A DNA stretch of 64,000 bases from a virus: positions 1-64,000 of IMG/VR virus record IMGVR_UViG_3300020439_000005; one strand, 5' to 3'. Every line of letters begins with the position of its first letter. Within the stretch, counting starts at the first letter, position 1. A program made the translations under genes and the position numbers. Positions 10,411-19,045 of this stretch are shown here, in pieces. Under the pieces are notes generated by a model. The model had not been told where the DNA came from. It made no database searches and saw only the letters and a program-made list of their open reading frames with translations.

Positions 10411-11553
10411 TTACTCCCAATCGTCCCAATCGTCGTCTGTCGATGGGGCTTTGTGAGCCTCGGTCTCCTTATCTCCATCGGTGCCGGTCGCCTCCTCAGA
10501 GCCGTCATCTTCAGAAGAAGCGTCGGCGGAGTCACCGGAGTTGGAGTCGTCATCATCGTCGTCTGCGAAATAGTCGGCGGCGTCATCTGCGCCATCGTCA
10601 CCCGCTACACTCTCGGGTACTTCGGGCTTAGGTGGCTCAACGACCACTAGGCCGACTGCGATTTCTAGGTTTGCGGATAGTCCGTATTCACCATTGACTT
10701 TCGTCGTGACCAATGCTAGGATTTTGGAATAGCGACCGTAGCGTGATGCTATGTCGGGTGTAGTAATGCAGTTGAGCATTAGATTCTCGCCACTCTCGAT
10801 AGCGTCCATAGTCATAGTCGAGTCGTCCTTTAGGAGGACCTTTCCAAATTGATTTCCGGTTCGTGAAGTCTGTACACCTGCATACGATACAGTAGCCTCA
10901 ACTAGGCGGTAGTCGTTAGGTGTGCGGGATATGTCGTCCTCTAGGTCAGCGATTTGAGTCACGTCGTATAGAGAGCGTAGTACGTCCTCTGAGGAACCGT
11001 GTTCGTAGTCTTCTTCTGCGAATGCAGTTAGACCGGATAGTGGCCTCAAGTCGAGCATTTCAGCGTCAAGATTTCTGCATGATACGGCGGCTCTCCATGT
11101 TCCCCTTTGTAGGTCGTCTGCGAGTGCGGCGTCATCGTCCCATAGGGACATGCTGAACATAGCAGGTTCCATGACTGCGTCTCCGTCTTCAACAACGGCT
11201 TGACCATAGATGAAGCATACAGGGCGTGGATTGCCCTTAGCGATTCCAACGGTGCGGTGTGCTACTTCCCAAACGTCCATGTGGGCGGTGTAGGATTTTT
11301 GCCTTAGAATGTTAGAAAGGTCAGTCAGTACGCAGTCGGTGACGAAGCCTTGTGCGGCAGGTGATTTCATTCCACCTAGGGATTGAATCGTCTCACGTAG
11401 GTTAGGGTCATTCGTCTTACGAACGAATAAATCGAGAACAGGAGTCTCGTCAACAAAGATTCCGTTCTGCACCCCACGGTCAATGTACGGTTGCAGACGG
11501 CTCTGTACGGCTTTCGGCAGTTTGGTCTTCTTACTAGCGGTCTTCGACGGCAT
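10411..11553 (-). CDS. ssDNA-binding protein with acidic tail (SSB/RPA-like)
   Basis: 380 residues. The middle and C-terminal core look beta-rich and OB-fold-like (YRLVEATVSYAGVQTSRTGNQFGKVLLKDD). The last 80 residues are an acidic, disordered tail ending DDDWDDWE, the style of tail by which SSBs recruit partners. Placement as first gene of the operon with the Sak4-like ATPase supports this. I see no zinc finger of the RPA type. The family assignment rests on architecture, not on a diagnostic motif. Confidence 0.6.
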   Translation of the reverse strand: MPSKTASKKTKLPKAVQSRLQPYIDRGVQNGIFVDETPVLDLFVRKTNDPNLRETIQSLGGMKSPAAQGFVTDCVLTDLSNILRQKSYTAHMDVWEVAHRTVGIAKGNPRPVCFIYGQAVVEDGDAVMEPAMFSMSLWDDDAALADDLQRGTWRAAVSCRNLDAEMLDLRPLSGLTAFAEEDYEHGSSEDVLRSLYDVTQIADLEDDISRTPNDYRLVEATVSYAGVQTSRTGNQFGKVLLKDDSTMTMDAIESGENLMLNCITTPDIASRYGRYSKILALVTTKVNGEYGLSANLEIAVGLVVVEPPKPEVPESVAGDDGADDAADYFADDDDDDSNSGDSADASSEDDGSEEATGTDGDKETEAHKAPSTDDDWDDWE

Positions 11554-11568
11554 GATTCACCCTAGAAT

Positions 11569-11584
11569 CCCCACCCTTATGAAG
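11569..11584 (-). promoter_or_regulatory. Class II promoter (CTTCATAAGGGTGGGG)
   Basis: The clearest copy of the class: CTTCATAA, GGGTGGGG, then 15 nt to ATG 11553 (23 nt from the TATA box). No Shine-Dalgarno. Confidence 0.7.
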
Positions 11585-11606
11585 GGAATACATAGGACTT
11601 CATATC

Positions 11607-13562
11607 TCATTCAACGTCCTCTAAGTGGGATTCCATTAGCGATTCCCAAAGGGAGTCATTATCCACGTCTGCTGTTTTCAGCATAGTCGTCTTCATCTCC
11701 TCTCGTACTTCTCGCTTCGACGCCAACTTCTCAGTAGCGGTTGATTCCCATGTCTTATCGAACCATGCTTTGCCCGAGAACATTTGCGGTCGGTGTTCGC
11801 TATCCCCTGTGACTTTCCACAACAGGGAAGTCTTGCGGGCGATTGGACGGAAGTACGTAGGAAGGAACAGACTTCTCCAAACTTTCGATTCATCTTTCGT
11901 TCGACAACCGATTGAACGGAGCATGGCTCCTTCGCTCTTACTTAGTGAGCGAACTGAAATCGGAGAGTTGGAGGAAGACAGAACGTCATTGAAGTCAGAG
12001 ATAACGGCAGGTAGGTTATCACGTACGGCCTCTATGAATAGTGGCGTGAGTGCGTATGTATCTAACAGACCTTCTCTTGACTTGACGATTCGATATGTCT
12101 TGCGACCACCACCTCGACCACCACCTCGACTAGCGACTTCAATCAGACCTGCGTCTTCTAATGTCGGCAGGTGCTTATCCTTGATTTGAGATTTAGATAC
12201 TGAGTACGCATGTAGGTTCAGCCATTGTTGGATAGCGTCGATAGTCAGACGCCTCTTTGAGTCGGCCATATTCTGCATTTGGAGAAATGTATTCCATGCG
12301 TCATCGGGCACACCCGATAGGGACGCTCTCAATACTATGTCGCATAATAGAAGTCCAATCACATTATCCTCGATGGACGATAGAATGTATGTACCTGTGT
12401 CGTCGGTCTGTGTTGGTCGTTGCCTACTGTGAAGTAAAGTGACTGCGTCGATTACAGACAGAACCTTAGTGACGTCCCTCTGATGTTGAGCGTTCCGAGC
12501 CGGAAAGAAGTCCGCTAATAAAGGGGCAAATATGTTCCTCACTTTTTGCTTTCTAAGGGAGAGCATAGATGCTTGAAGAATATCTAGTTCGGGATTGACT
12601 GTGAAAGTCTCCGGTCGGGCTTTCGCTATGAGATGATTTTTGACTACATTACCGACCTTATCCGAATTGGACTGTGGAGTCATCAGTAGTTGTCTAGTCA
12701 CCTGCTCCTGTTCTTTTGGATTGCGTGTAGTTAGAGTGATGAATGCAGGTCGACCTCTGATGATGAAATCTCTAGTCTCAATCTCTCCGGTCATCTCGTT
12801 CTTCATCGGAGTTTTCCAAACCAACTCCTTATCGTCGCCGGACATGAGCGGCTTCATGCGCTGAATGAATGCGAACGATTCGTCCTTCTCTAAGACGATG
12901 ATACATTTCCCATCCACATTAACGATGAAGTTCCCATCCTCGTCGACCTCGTCGTAGTCGTACTTGAGAGCCTCACGGGATGCACCCGCTAGTACCATGC
13001 ACATAGATTTGGGGAACCCATTACGTGCGGTTAGAGTCATGTATGTTTTACCGGATGCAGATTGACCAATCATCTCAAGATTGAGCGGTGCATCTGTTTT
13101 ACATGATAGCATGACTAGGAATGTGAGAATGAGATTGGCGTCATCACCGACGAACGGCATGTCTCTTGATTCGTGAAGTATTTTGTTGACTCTGTCGAGC
13201 AACAACTCATCAGCCAATAGAGAATCGACGTCCCTATCTTCTATGTCTGCGTATAGAGTCTCGGCTTCTTTCTTCTCTGCTGAGACAAACTCTCCCGGTT
13301 CGTAATCCCCATCCTTGAGAATGATGCCCGCCTTGAGCATATCCAAAGCGAACGATTCGCTCTTGATTTTACAGTCCTTGGTCAGACGGTTGATACTATA
13401 CTGAGATAGAATGTTCACTTTGCCCCGTGGTTCACCATCGACTGATACGGTGAAGTCCATTCTCCCCTTTGTAGCAGATAGAAAGGTCAACACTACTTCG
13501 TGGTCTAGTTCCTCGATGTGATACACCATGGCGTTCTCTGATGACTGTCTAACGTGTACCAT
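11607..13562 (-). CDS. MCM-like AAA+ replicative helicase
   Basis: The 651-residue protein has Walker A GQSASGKTY near residue 170, Walker B-like CIIVLEKDE near 222 and an ITLTTRNPKEQEQVTRQL stretch with sensor and arginine-finger-like residues. It lacks the MCM zinc domain and resembles the AAA+ core of phage and plasmid helicase-primase proteins. A winged-helix domain follows (SKSQIKDKHLPTLEDAGLI), then a Gly/Arg run (GGGRGGGRK). It is the best candidate for the replicative helicase. It is monocistronic behind its own class II promoter. Confidence 0.7.
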   Translation of the reverse strand: MVHVRQSSENAMVYHIEELDHEVVLTFLSATKGRMDFTVSVDGEPRGKVNILSQYSINRLTKDCKIKSESFALDMLKAGIILKDGDYEPGEFVSAEKKEAETLYADIEDRDVDSLLADELLLDRVNKILHESRDMPFVGDDANLILTFLVMLSCKTDAPLNLEMIGQSASGKTYMTLTARNGFPKSMCMVLAGASREALKYDYDEVDEDGNFIVNVDGKCIIVLEKDESFAFIQRMKPLMSGDDKELVWKTPMKNEMTGEIETRDFIIRGRPAFITLTTRNPKEQEQVTRQLLMTPQSNSDKVGNVVKNHLIAKARPETFTVNPELDILQASMLSLRKQKVRNIFAPLLADFFPARNAQHQRDVTKVLSVIDAVTLLHSRQRPTQTDDTGTYILSSIEDNVIGLLLCDIVLRASLSGVPDDAWNTFLQMQNMADSKRRLTIDAIQQWLNLHAYSVSKSQIKDKHLPTLEDAGLIEVASRGGGRGGGRKTYRIVKSREGLLDTYALTPLFIEAVRDNLPAVISDFNDVLSSSNSPISVRSLSKSEGAMLRSIGCRTKDESKVWRSLFLPTYFRPIARKTSLLWKVTGDSEHRPQMFSGKAWFDKTWESTATEKLASKREVREEMKTTMLKTADVDNDSLWESLMESHLEDVE

Positions 13563-13577
13563 GACTCTCCTCTCCTT

Positions 13578-13595
13578 CCCCCCACCGTATTAAGG
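13578..13595 (-). promoter_or_regulatory. Class II promoter (CCTTAATACGGTGGGG)
   Basis: CTTAATAC plus GGTGGGGGG lies 24 nt before ATG 13562. It overlaps the stop codon of the preceding zinc-finger gene. Confidence 0.65.
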
Positions 13596-13868
13596 ACTGA
13601 CGTCAGACCTCCACTTAGTCTCCGGTGGGAATTGTGATACTAGGGACCAATACAACCCGCAGTCATTGTCTCCACATATTACTACTGAGTTCGGCCACAT
13701 ATTGCCGGGTCCGAGAGCCATGGCGTCGACCGGACCTTTGCGTTTACAGTTAGGACACTCGGGTAGAGTGTACAGACCTACTACATCACACTCACGTGCG
13801 GGTTGTTGGTCAGTTGAAGGAGCCAATACCTTGTTTGGTATCGTCCTATTCAGAAGATAGCGAGTCAT
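13590..13868 (-). CDS. Zinc-ribbon-like protein, 92 aa
   Basis: Two cysteine pairs, CPNCKRK and CGDNDC, spaced about 27 residues apart, predict one zinc site. The start is coupled to the preceding gene by an ATGA overlap. It is the third gene of the XPD-like helicase operon. Such small zinc proteins in viral replication loci may bind DNA or a partner helicase; the family is not recognised. Confidence 0.65.
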   Translation of the reverse strand: MTRYLLNRTIPNKVLAPSTDQQPARECDVVGLYTLPECPNCKRKGPVDAMALGPGNMWPNSVVICGDNDCGLYWSLVSQFPPETKWRSDVSP

Positions 13869-14239
13869 TTCTCATCCTCCTCGGTGAAGTTCTCGTAGAA
13901 CCATTTGTCTAGTTCACTACGGGTGCGCTTACTTACCGAAGAATAATCTCGGGTATGCTCAGTTCTTTTGGAATACCAATCATCATGATTTTGCTTCAAC
14001 TGTTCGTAGTATCTATCATGGAACAGAATCCACTTAGTCATCAGAGAATCATGAACGAATCCTAGTTTTTGATATTGATTATTTACCCTATTCCAAAGAC
14101 TTTCAGCGTTTTTGTAAACAGGTTCCCCCTCGGGATGCAATACAAAACACATGACGGCTTTTGCTGATTTCAACTCCTTCTCAAAGTTAGGATGCCGCAA
14201 CTCGAATCGTGTTCGTTTTGCTATCATGGCCCTACTCAT
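13865..14239 (-). CDS. Hypothetical basic protein, 124 aa
   Basis: The start is set at ATG 14239: it has a perfect Shine-Dalgarno (GGAGG, 8 nt) and an ATGA overlap with the helicase stop. The protein is basic, helical and rich in Trp and Tyr (WILFHDRYYEQLKQNHDDWY), ending in an acidic tail. No motif is recognised. It lies between the XPD-like helicase and the zinc protein. Confidence 0.65.
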   Translation of the reverse strand: MSRAMIAKRTRFELRHPNFEKELKSAKAVMCFVLHPEGEPVYKNAESLWNRVNNQYQKLGFVHDSLMTKWILFHDRYYEQLKQNHDDWYSKRTEHTRDYSSVSKRTRSELDKWFYENFTEEDEK

Positions 14240-15975
14240 GCTACGTGCCTCCTTAACCAACTAGGCATTTCCTTGATGTTCTGTCGGAACCACGAAGGAA
14301 GAAGCCCTGCATTCATTCGTTGAAATCTAGCCCACGATGAATCGAGAATGAAGATGTGTCCTTTGTCTGTTGGTGAACGAACGATACGACCTGCACCTTG
14401 TACAATAGTCAAGGCGGTTTGGAGATTGTACCACTTCTTACAGGGAGCGGGACAACCGAACGAGCCACACATGCCGTTGCTATACTTACTCGGGGGTTCG
14501 TACGGACAGTCGGGTCCTCCTTCGTGTTTGGCCCTCCACGCATGCTCGTCCTCCATTAGTCGTGTCGAGATAACAGGGTCGACCACGGGTAGGTATGGCA
14601 CTTTACAGAGAACCAACCACTCGGCTAGTTTGCCTTTGAAGTCGAATCCCTCGTTAACGTATGTTGAGATGAGGACTAGGTCGTCACGCTCGCTAGTCAT
14701 GAAATAATCGAGAGCGGCGTCGCGTCCCCCTGCATCCGAGTCATGCGTCACTATTCTATCCTCAAAGCCCGCCGCCTTGAGTCCTTCGACTAATGCCTTG
14801 CGTATGTAATGAGAATGTGGGAGTACGACTCCACGCTTGTTTGGAAATCTCTCCATGATTCCCTTAATGGCTTTGACTTGTTTTGGTATGGTCGTGTCTC
14901 TTTTGGAATACGACATAGAACCAACGGGGCAATAGTGAATGTTGAAGCAGTCTTTCGGGAATGGACTTTCAGTCACGTTGATGTACAGAGTCTTTTGATT
15001 CTCTAGTCCCATCGACTGTACGAACGTATCGACATCGAGTATAGTAGCCGAGAGGAAGATTCTCTTTCGGGCCACTCGCTCCAACATTTCTTCTGCATAG
15101 TCCTTCACACGAACGGGGTTGAACTCAACATACCTACCCGCTCTATTCGAGTCGAGTTTGACGACTAGATTTTTGGCGTTTTGAAGCAGAGTGAGAACCA
15201 TGCTTCCTTTCTCTAGTAAACTACGGAATGCCTTAATGTTGGAGTCATTCTCCTCGTCTTCGGCAAGTTTGAGATGTGCTTCGGCTGAGTTAACGAAGTC
15301 CTTGATGTCGTCCAACCAATCTGCGGCATGGTAGTGCATAGGGAAGTTCCACTTTGGACCATGGACCTTAGCCCAATCCCTCTGAGTTATTCTAGTTCCG
15401 AGAAGGTCGAGGAGAAATTGCTCCATCCTATGAGCCTCGTCGATGATTGCGAAGTCCCTTTGCTCAAACCGTGGGTCTCCCTGTATGACTCTAAAGAGAT
15501 AAGCCGGATTGGATAGCGTCACCCGTGAGTCGGCGGCGGCGAACTTCTGCTCGTAGTACGGACAGGGGTCGGCCTCCTTTGAGTGAGGACAGGAGCCGCC
15601 TCGCTTCGTCCAACAGGGGGCACCGTCGGCGGTCCCGCTCTTTATCCAACAGGGGAAGTTGGAGCGACCTCTTACCTCCTTTACCACGTGCCCGTAGTCA
15701 GCCATATACTGAGAAGCGAGACCGAGGCTTGGAGTTAGAAGGTAGGCGGATTGGAACTGTGCTTGAACGGTCATGGCTATGGCTGATTTCCCTATTCCGG
15801 TAGGTGCCTGTATCACGATGTTATCGAAGTCATCCCGCTCTAAGGCATGATAGATGACGGATAGTGTCTCCGACTGATATTTTCTAGGAGAGGGCATTGG
15901 GAAGTCTTCTCGTATCTCATCCCACTTATCCGGCAGTTTAGCCTTGGTTGGAATGTTGATGCGGACGACGGCCAT
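14236..15975 (-). CDS. XPD/DinG-like SF2 DNA helicase with Fe-S cluster
   Basis: Walker A APTGIGKSA lies near residue 58 and the DEAH box (IIDEAHRME) near 180. Between them are four spaced cysteines (FPCWI, APCW, GSCPH, PCPYY), the Fe-S domain of the XPD/Rad3/DinG group. C-terminal motifs include TYVNEGFDF and QGAGRIVRS (motif VI). It probably unwinds 5' to 3'. ATG 15975 is preferred to a GTG 21 bp upstream because a class II promoter lies 22 nt before it. It heads a three-gene unit. Confidence 0.9.
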   Translation of the reverse strand: MAVVRINIPTKAKLPDKWDEIREDFPMPSPRKYQSETLSVIYHALERDDFDNIVIQAPTGIGKSAIAMTVQAQFQSAYLLTPSLGLASQYMADYGHVVKEVRGRSNFPCWIKSGTADGAPCWTKRGGSCPHSKEADPCPYYEQKFAAADSRVTLSNPAYLFRVIQGDPRFEQRDFAIIDEAHRMEQFLLDLLGTRITQRDWAKVHGPKWNFPMHYHAADWLDDIKDFVNSAEAHLKLAEDEENDSNIKAFRSLLEKGSMVLTLLQNAKNLVVKLDSNRAGRYVEFNPVRVKDYAEEMLERVARKRIFLSATILDVDTFVQSMGLENQKTLYINVTESPFPKDCFNIHYCPVGSMSYSKRDTTIPKQVKAIKGIMERFPNKRGVVLPHSHYIRKALVEGLKAAGFEDRIVTHDSDAGGRDAALDYFMTSERDDLVLISTYVNEGFDFKGKLAEWLVLCKVPYLPVVDPVISTRLMEDEHAWRAKHEGGPDCPYEPPSKYSNGMCGSFGCPAPCKKWYNLQTALTIVQGAGRIVRSPTDKGHIFILDSSWARFQRMNAGLLPSWFRQNIKEMPSWLRRHVA

Positions 15976-15990
15976 GATACTCAGTCGTGT

Positions 15991-16006
15991 CCTCACCTTC
16001 TTAATG
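15991..16006 (-). promoter_or_regulatory. Class II promoter (CATTAAGAAGGTGAGG)
   Basis: CATTAAGAA plus GGTGAGG lies 22 nt before ATG 15975 of the XPD-like helicase. It directly follows pseudoknot element A. Confidence 0.6.
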
Positions 16007-16014
16007 TGGTGCGT

Positions 16015-16132
16015 CAGAGGAGGGGCCTATGAACGGGAAAAGATGTTAACAAAACCCACCGAGACAAACCCCTCCTCCGACGACTTGTTGAAGGTAATAA
16101 TGCCTCGGCAAATTGACCTATCACTCTCACCT
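16015..16132 (-). ncRNA. Predicted pseudoknot element A
   Basis: Read on the minus strand, the element starts with AGGTGAGAGT (16132-16123). Strand P1a GCCGAG (16109-16104) comes next, then a linker ending CAAGTCGTC. P2a GAGGAGGGG (16077-16069), P1b CTCGGT (16063-16058) inside the P2 loop, and P2b CCCCTCCTC (16025-16017) follow. The a-b-a'-b' order makes a pseudoknot with stems of 6 and 9 bp. Copy B next to it has the same fold with changed base pairs. It lies between two genes, downstream of a class I unit and just before a class II promoter. Role unknown. Confidence 0.5.
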
Positions 16133-16167
16133 ATCTAAAGGGAGCGGTATGATTTCGAGTGTTGCGC

Positions 16168-16280
16168 CGGAGGATGGGCGATATGTCGGGCAAATACACG
16201 AAACCCCACCAACGGGCACCCATCCTCCGACGACTTGCGAAGGTAAACCCCGTTGGCGAGTCGTCCTCTGACTCCCACCT
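16168..16280 (-). ncRNA. Predicted pseudoknot element B
   Basis: The same design as element A, 5' to 3' on the minus strand: AGGTGGGAGT, P1a GCCAACGGG (16257-16249), linker with TTACCTTC and CAAGTCGTC, P2a CGGAGGATGGG (16229-16219), P1b CCCGTTGGT (16216-16208) and P2b CCCATCCTCCG (16178-16168). The stems are 9 and 11 bp. The terminal P1 pair is G-U in both copies, which would be a C-A mismatch on the plus strand and so favours minus-strand RNA. Identical linker blocks in A and B suggest a bound ligand or protein. Confidence 0.5.
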
Positions 16281-16288
16281 ATTTTACT

Positions 16289-16672
16289 TCAACGGTTAGC
16301 CCAATAGGTACGACAGTCGTACTGAGCGGTCAGACCGACTTCGGTGGCCGCTCTTTCTAGTTCGCTGAGAAGGTCAATACAACCACATTCACATGAATGG
16401 CTACCGAGACTCGTCACGTGAGGGACTTCGATTTTAGCGATATAGAATGTGTCCGGCCAAGATTGGCGAGTGTTATTTCTCCATACAGTCTGCTTCTCAA
16501 TTAGTCCTCTGTCGATTCCCTTAGCGACCATTGGTCTAACTGTTTGGTTGTTGATGCGACACCATGAGTACGTAGCGTTGTCCGGTACGTACGTCCATGG
16601 TAGTTCGATTTGCTCCGTGGTAGGTAAAGATTGGATTTCCTCTATGATTTCTGCGATTGGTCTTGTTGCCAT
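16289..16672 (-). CDS. Hypothetical Cys-containing protein, 127 aa
   Basis: Behind a class I promoter with 21 nt from TATA box to ATG, so leaderless and probably monocistronic. The protein has a CECGC cluster with a flanking SHS segment (residues about 92-100) and a Trp-rich first half, possibly binding a metal. The family is not recognised. It lies between the replication block and the baseplate gene, and the pseudoknot pair follows its stop codon. Confidence 0.65.
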   Translation of the reverse strand: MATRPIAEIIEEIQSLPTTEQIELPWTYVPDNATYSWCRINNQTVRPMVAKGIDRGLIEKQTVWRNNTRQSWPDTFYIAKIEVPHVTSLGSHSCECGCIDLLSELERAATEVGLTAQYDCRTYWANR

Positions 16673-16693
16673 GTTTAAGCGGAGGGGGTTCCA

Positions 16694-16716
16694 CTATATA
16701 ACATGTATGTTTTGTG
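16694..16716 (-). promoter_or_regulatory. Class I promoter
   Basis: CACAAAAC, 7 nt, TTATATAG, then 21 nt to ATG 16672. Confidence 0.75.
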
Positions 16717-16810
16717 AAATGAATTATGATTATGACCAATATCTTGTACTACATACAGAGTTCTTGTGTGTGTGTGCCTGTAAGGGGTATTGAATTGGTT
16801 TTATTTCCGG

Positions 16811-16827
16811 TAGCCCCGTAGGGGCTA
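16811..16827 (-). terminator. Hairpin after the baseplate gene
   Basis: TAGCCCC-gta-GGGGCTA forms a 7-bp stem about 70 nt after the stop of the baseplate-like gene. A short A/T-rich run follows on the minus strand. The 226 nt between the two genes hold only this hairpin, a CACA run and the class I promoter; I see no gene there. Confidence 0.4.
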
Positions 16828-16898
16828 ATGATGAGGGCTTTTCTTCGACGTATGACTTTCTAACTATATATCGGTGCAAAACCAATATGAAAAGTCAA

Positions 16899-18704
16899 TC
16901 AATTCAGACTCGAATTAGTCGCCATTCTGATAGTCGATGCTATGTCCGGCGGTGCCCTTCCAACTGTTATCGTCATAACAGAATCCATGACTCCGAAGTC
17001 CCAACCGATTGAGAATATCTCCTGTCGTCCGGCGAGACCACCATCAACAGATGCAAAGTCGATTATATCTCCGACTCTCATATCGAATCTCTCGGGCAAG
17101 CCCTCAACTATCCATTGACTGTATGCGATACCCTGTCGCATCAATATCTGTCGTGCTAGAGTCTCGGCATGTGCTTGAGTTGAGACGTTCTCATCCTTGA
17201 AGTATTTAGAGACCGCTCGACCTTGGTGGTTCAGAGATACTGTGGCCGTTATCGTTCCGTCTTTATTCTCGACAGTCACCGTGTTAAAGAAATCACTATC
17301 ATTGGTCACACGTTCTACCATGGTTGGGTAGAAATCCTGTGGTACTGATGTTCTCGGTATTCGACCTGCAACATAAGGAGTCAAAGTCGAATCGTGGAGT
17401 TCCCGCTTTTCTGCCACGTTGATGTACCCGTACGCATCTGCGTAGATTTGATATTGCCTCGGTGCTGAGTTTACGTAATTCAAAACACTTTGAATTGCTT
17501 GTAGTCTAGTCTTGCCTTTGTACTTCAAACCGACAGGAATAGTGAACGGAAGTTCGGCCATCATTCTACCTATTGGTGGTTTGTAGGATGAGTCGGCTAC
17601 TATCTCTTTGATTAGTGAGGCTATGTTGCCTACACCTGCTGAAAGTTCCTCTGTAATGTATTCGTTCGCCAAGAATCCTAGGGCGTCCATGCAAGTCAGT
17701 TTGATTTCATCAGACGTCTCCTCGATGCCCGATACAAAGCCGGTGAATATCAATGGAGGGTTCGACCACATTCTCGGGGCCAAGTAAACTTGGATTGTTT
17801 CACCTAACGATGCTACGCCGCTCCTTCGACCTGCAACAGAAGATACAGTTATCGACAAAGTTCGAGGTGAGTTCATTTCCTCCTTTGAGGTGATTTTCCT
17901 AACTCCATGTAAGGGCCTACTTCCATTCAGCATTACAGTTGGTTGCCTTGGTGTTGCTTCATCTTCGGCTATTTGACCGTAGATTGTACGACCCATTACC
18001 TGTCGTGAACGTACGAAGAATACCTTGTGAGGCCAATTATTCCTTAGATTGCCTAGTTGGAATTGTCTAGGTCTGTTCATCCATTGGAGACCCTCGGGGT
18101 TCCAACCACCATTCGAGTACCCTAACTTGCCTAGGTTGAAGGTCGGGTTTGGAAGGACGCTCGTAGGATAGTTCCCTTCGGTGGGTCCGGTGGTGAATGC
18201 AAAACCCCCACGTGGACCACCACCACGACGAGAAGTCAAATCGTATTGGTCGGGGAAGATGCTAGCCGTTGTATAGAGATAGCCGAACCCATCGTCTGCT
18301 CCTGTGTACCCATCATGTAGGTGCGGGTCGAATGGCTTAGGTGATGCTAGGTTAGTGTAGCAGTACGTCTTAGGTCCGGTGGTTCTCCATATATCAGTCC
18401 CTTGGTTGGGGTGGAGAATCAACCCTAGACCGAAGTCATTTGGATAGTGTGCGGGTCGGTTGATGTCTTCCTTATCTTGAGGGGTCATAGCGTGTTCGAC
18501 TTCTGCATCTTTACTGCGGAAGTTCATCCATTGTACTTCGGCCCACGTCCTAGATACAAAACGTGCTATTGCGGTCCTAGGACGACGTGGGTCCTCGGAT
18601 AATTCGTCAACATAAGATGCTAAACTCTCGGGTGGCGTGATGACGTATTCATCGTCGTTAGGGTGCCTAACAATGCGAGTATATCGCTCATTCTCGTCGC
18701 TCAC
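16899..18704 (-). CDS. Baseplate hub/tail-tip-like protein
   Basis: About 601 residues. The C-terminal 350 residues resemble the hub or late-control-D/XkdQ-type proteins of contractile or siphoviral tails: IQVYLAPRMWSNPPLIFTG, then LTCMDALGFLAN, an internal domain with YQIYADAYGYINV, and a final DMRVGDIIDF segment. The N-terminal 250 residues are Gly/Pro/Asn-rich and unrecognised. GTG 18704 is the preferred start, because a GTCAATAGCC box lies 21 nt upstream; a TTG lies 6 bp before. It is divergent from groES. Confidence 0.65.
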   Translation of the reverse strand: MSDENERYTRIVRHPNDDEYVITPPESLASYVDELSEDPRRPRTAIARFVSRTWAEVQWMNFRSKDAEVEHAMTPQDKEDINRPAHYPNDFGLGLILHPNQGTDIWRTTGPKTYCYTNLASPKPFDPHLHDGYTGADDGFGYLYTTASIFPDQYDLTSRRGGGPRGGFAFTTGPTEGNYPTSVLPNPTFNLGKLGYSNGGWNPEGLQWMNRPRQFQLGNLRNNWPHKVFFVRSRQVMGRTIYGQIAEDEATPRQPTVMLNGSRPLHGVRKITSKEEMNSPRTLSITVSSVAGRRSGVASLGETIQVYLAPRMWSNPPLIFTGFVSGIEETSDEIKLTCMDALGFLANEYITEELSAGVGNIASLIKEIVADSSYKPPIGRMMAELPFTIPVGLKYKGKTRLQAIQSVLNYVNSAPRQYQIYADAYGYINVAEKRELHDSTLTPYVAGRIPRTSVPQDFYPTMVERVTNDSDFFNTVTVENKDGTITATVSLNHQGRAVSKYFKDENVSTQAHAETLARQILMRQGIAYSQWIVEGLPERFDMRVGDIIDFASVDGGLAGRQEIFSIGWDFGVMDSVMTITVGRAPPDIASTIRMATNSSLN

Positions 18705-18725
18705 GTCCAATCCACGTCATTAACA

Positions 18726-18736
18726 GGCTATTGACC
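18726..18736 (-). promoter_or_regulatory. Class III-like promoter of baseplate gene (GGTCAATAGCC)
   Basis: GTCAATAGCC lies 21 nt before GTG 18704 and is close to the class III box. It shares a 70-nt divergent region with the chaperonin promoter. Confidence 0.45.
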
Positions 18737-18740
18737 GTAT

Positions 18741-18753
18741 GCTTCATAGGGCG
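18741..18753 (+). promoter_or_regulatory. Class II-like promoter of groES-groEL (GCTTCATAGGGCG)
   Basis: CTTCATAGGG on the plus strand lies 23 nt before GTG 18773. It is the only promoter of this set on the plus strand and uses the replication-gene class. Confidence 0.55.
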
Positions 18754-18772
18754 TGTCGGTATCGAACCGTTT

Positions 18773-19045
18773 GTGAGAGTTCTCAAGCCGGAGAAGGGAT
18801 ATTGCTTAGTTAGACGATGGGTACCCGAACAGACTACTACATCGGGTGTGATAATACAGGATGACGCCGCCTCATACGGCTTCGGTGTTATTGATGCAAT
18901 TAACCCCGATGGAGGCCGAGAATACGACGTAGGCACCATTGTTTTGATAGCAAGTGATAAAGGAACTCCCGTTCAATGGAACGGTAATGTATGTCTCATG
19001 GTTAAGATATACGACATAATAGGAACCGTGGAGGAATCAGAATGA
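18773..19045 (+). CDS. groES: Co-chaperonin GroES (Cpn10)
   Basis: The 90-residue protein matches Cpn10 in order: VLKPEKGYCLVRR at the start, TTSGVIIQDDA (the mobile loop region is short), then GVIDAINPDGGR and the end VKIYDIIGTV. The start is set at GTG 18773 because it fits the Cpn10 N-terminus and a TATA-like box lies 23 nt before it. An in-frame TTG 42 bp upstream would sit on the promoter. It overlaps groEL by 4 bp. It would cap the GroEL ring during folding, probably of the major capsid protein. Confidence 0.85.
   Translation: MRVLKPEKGYCLVRRWVPEQTTTSGVIIQDDAASYGFGVIDAINPDGGREYDVGTIVLIASDKGTPVQWNGNVCLMVKIYDIIGTVEESE

Noticed and set aside
16840-16885. TATATA stretch with a nearby GGTTTTGC as another class I promoter
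   Set aside because: CACAAAAC is absent in the right orientation and no start codon follows at the proper distance.
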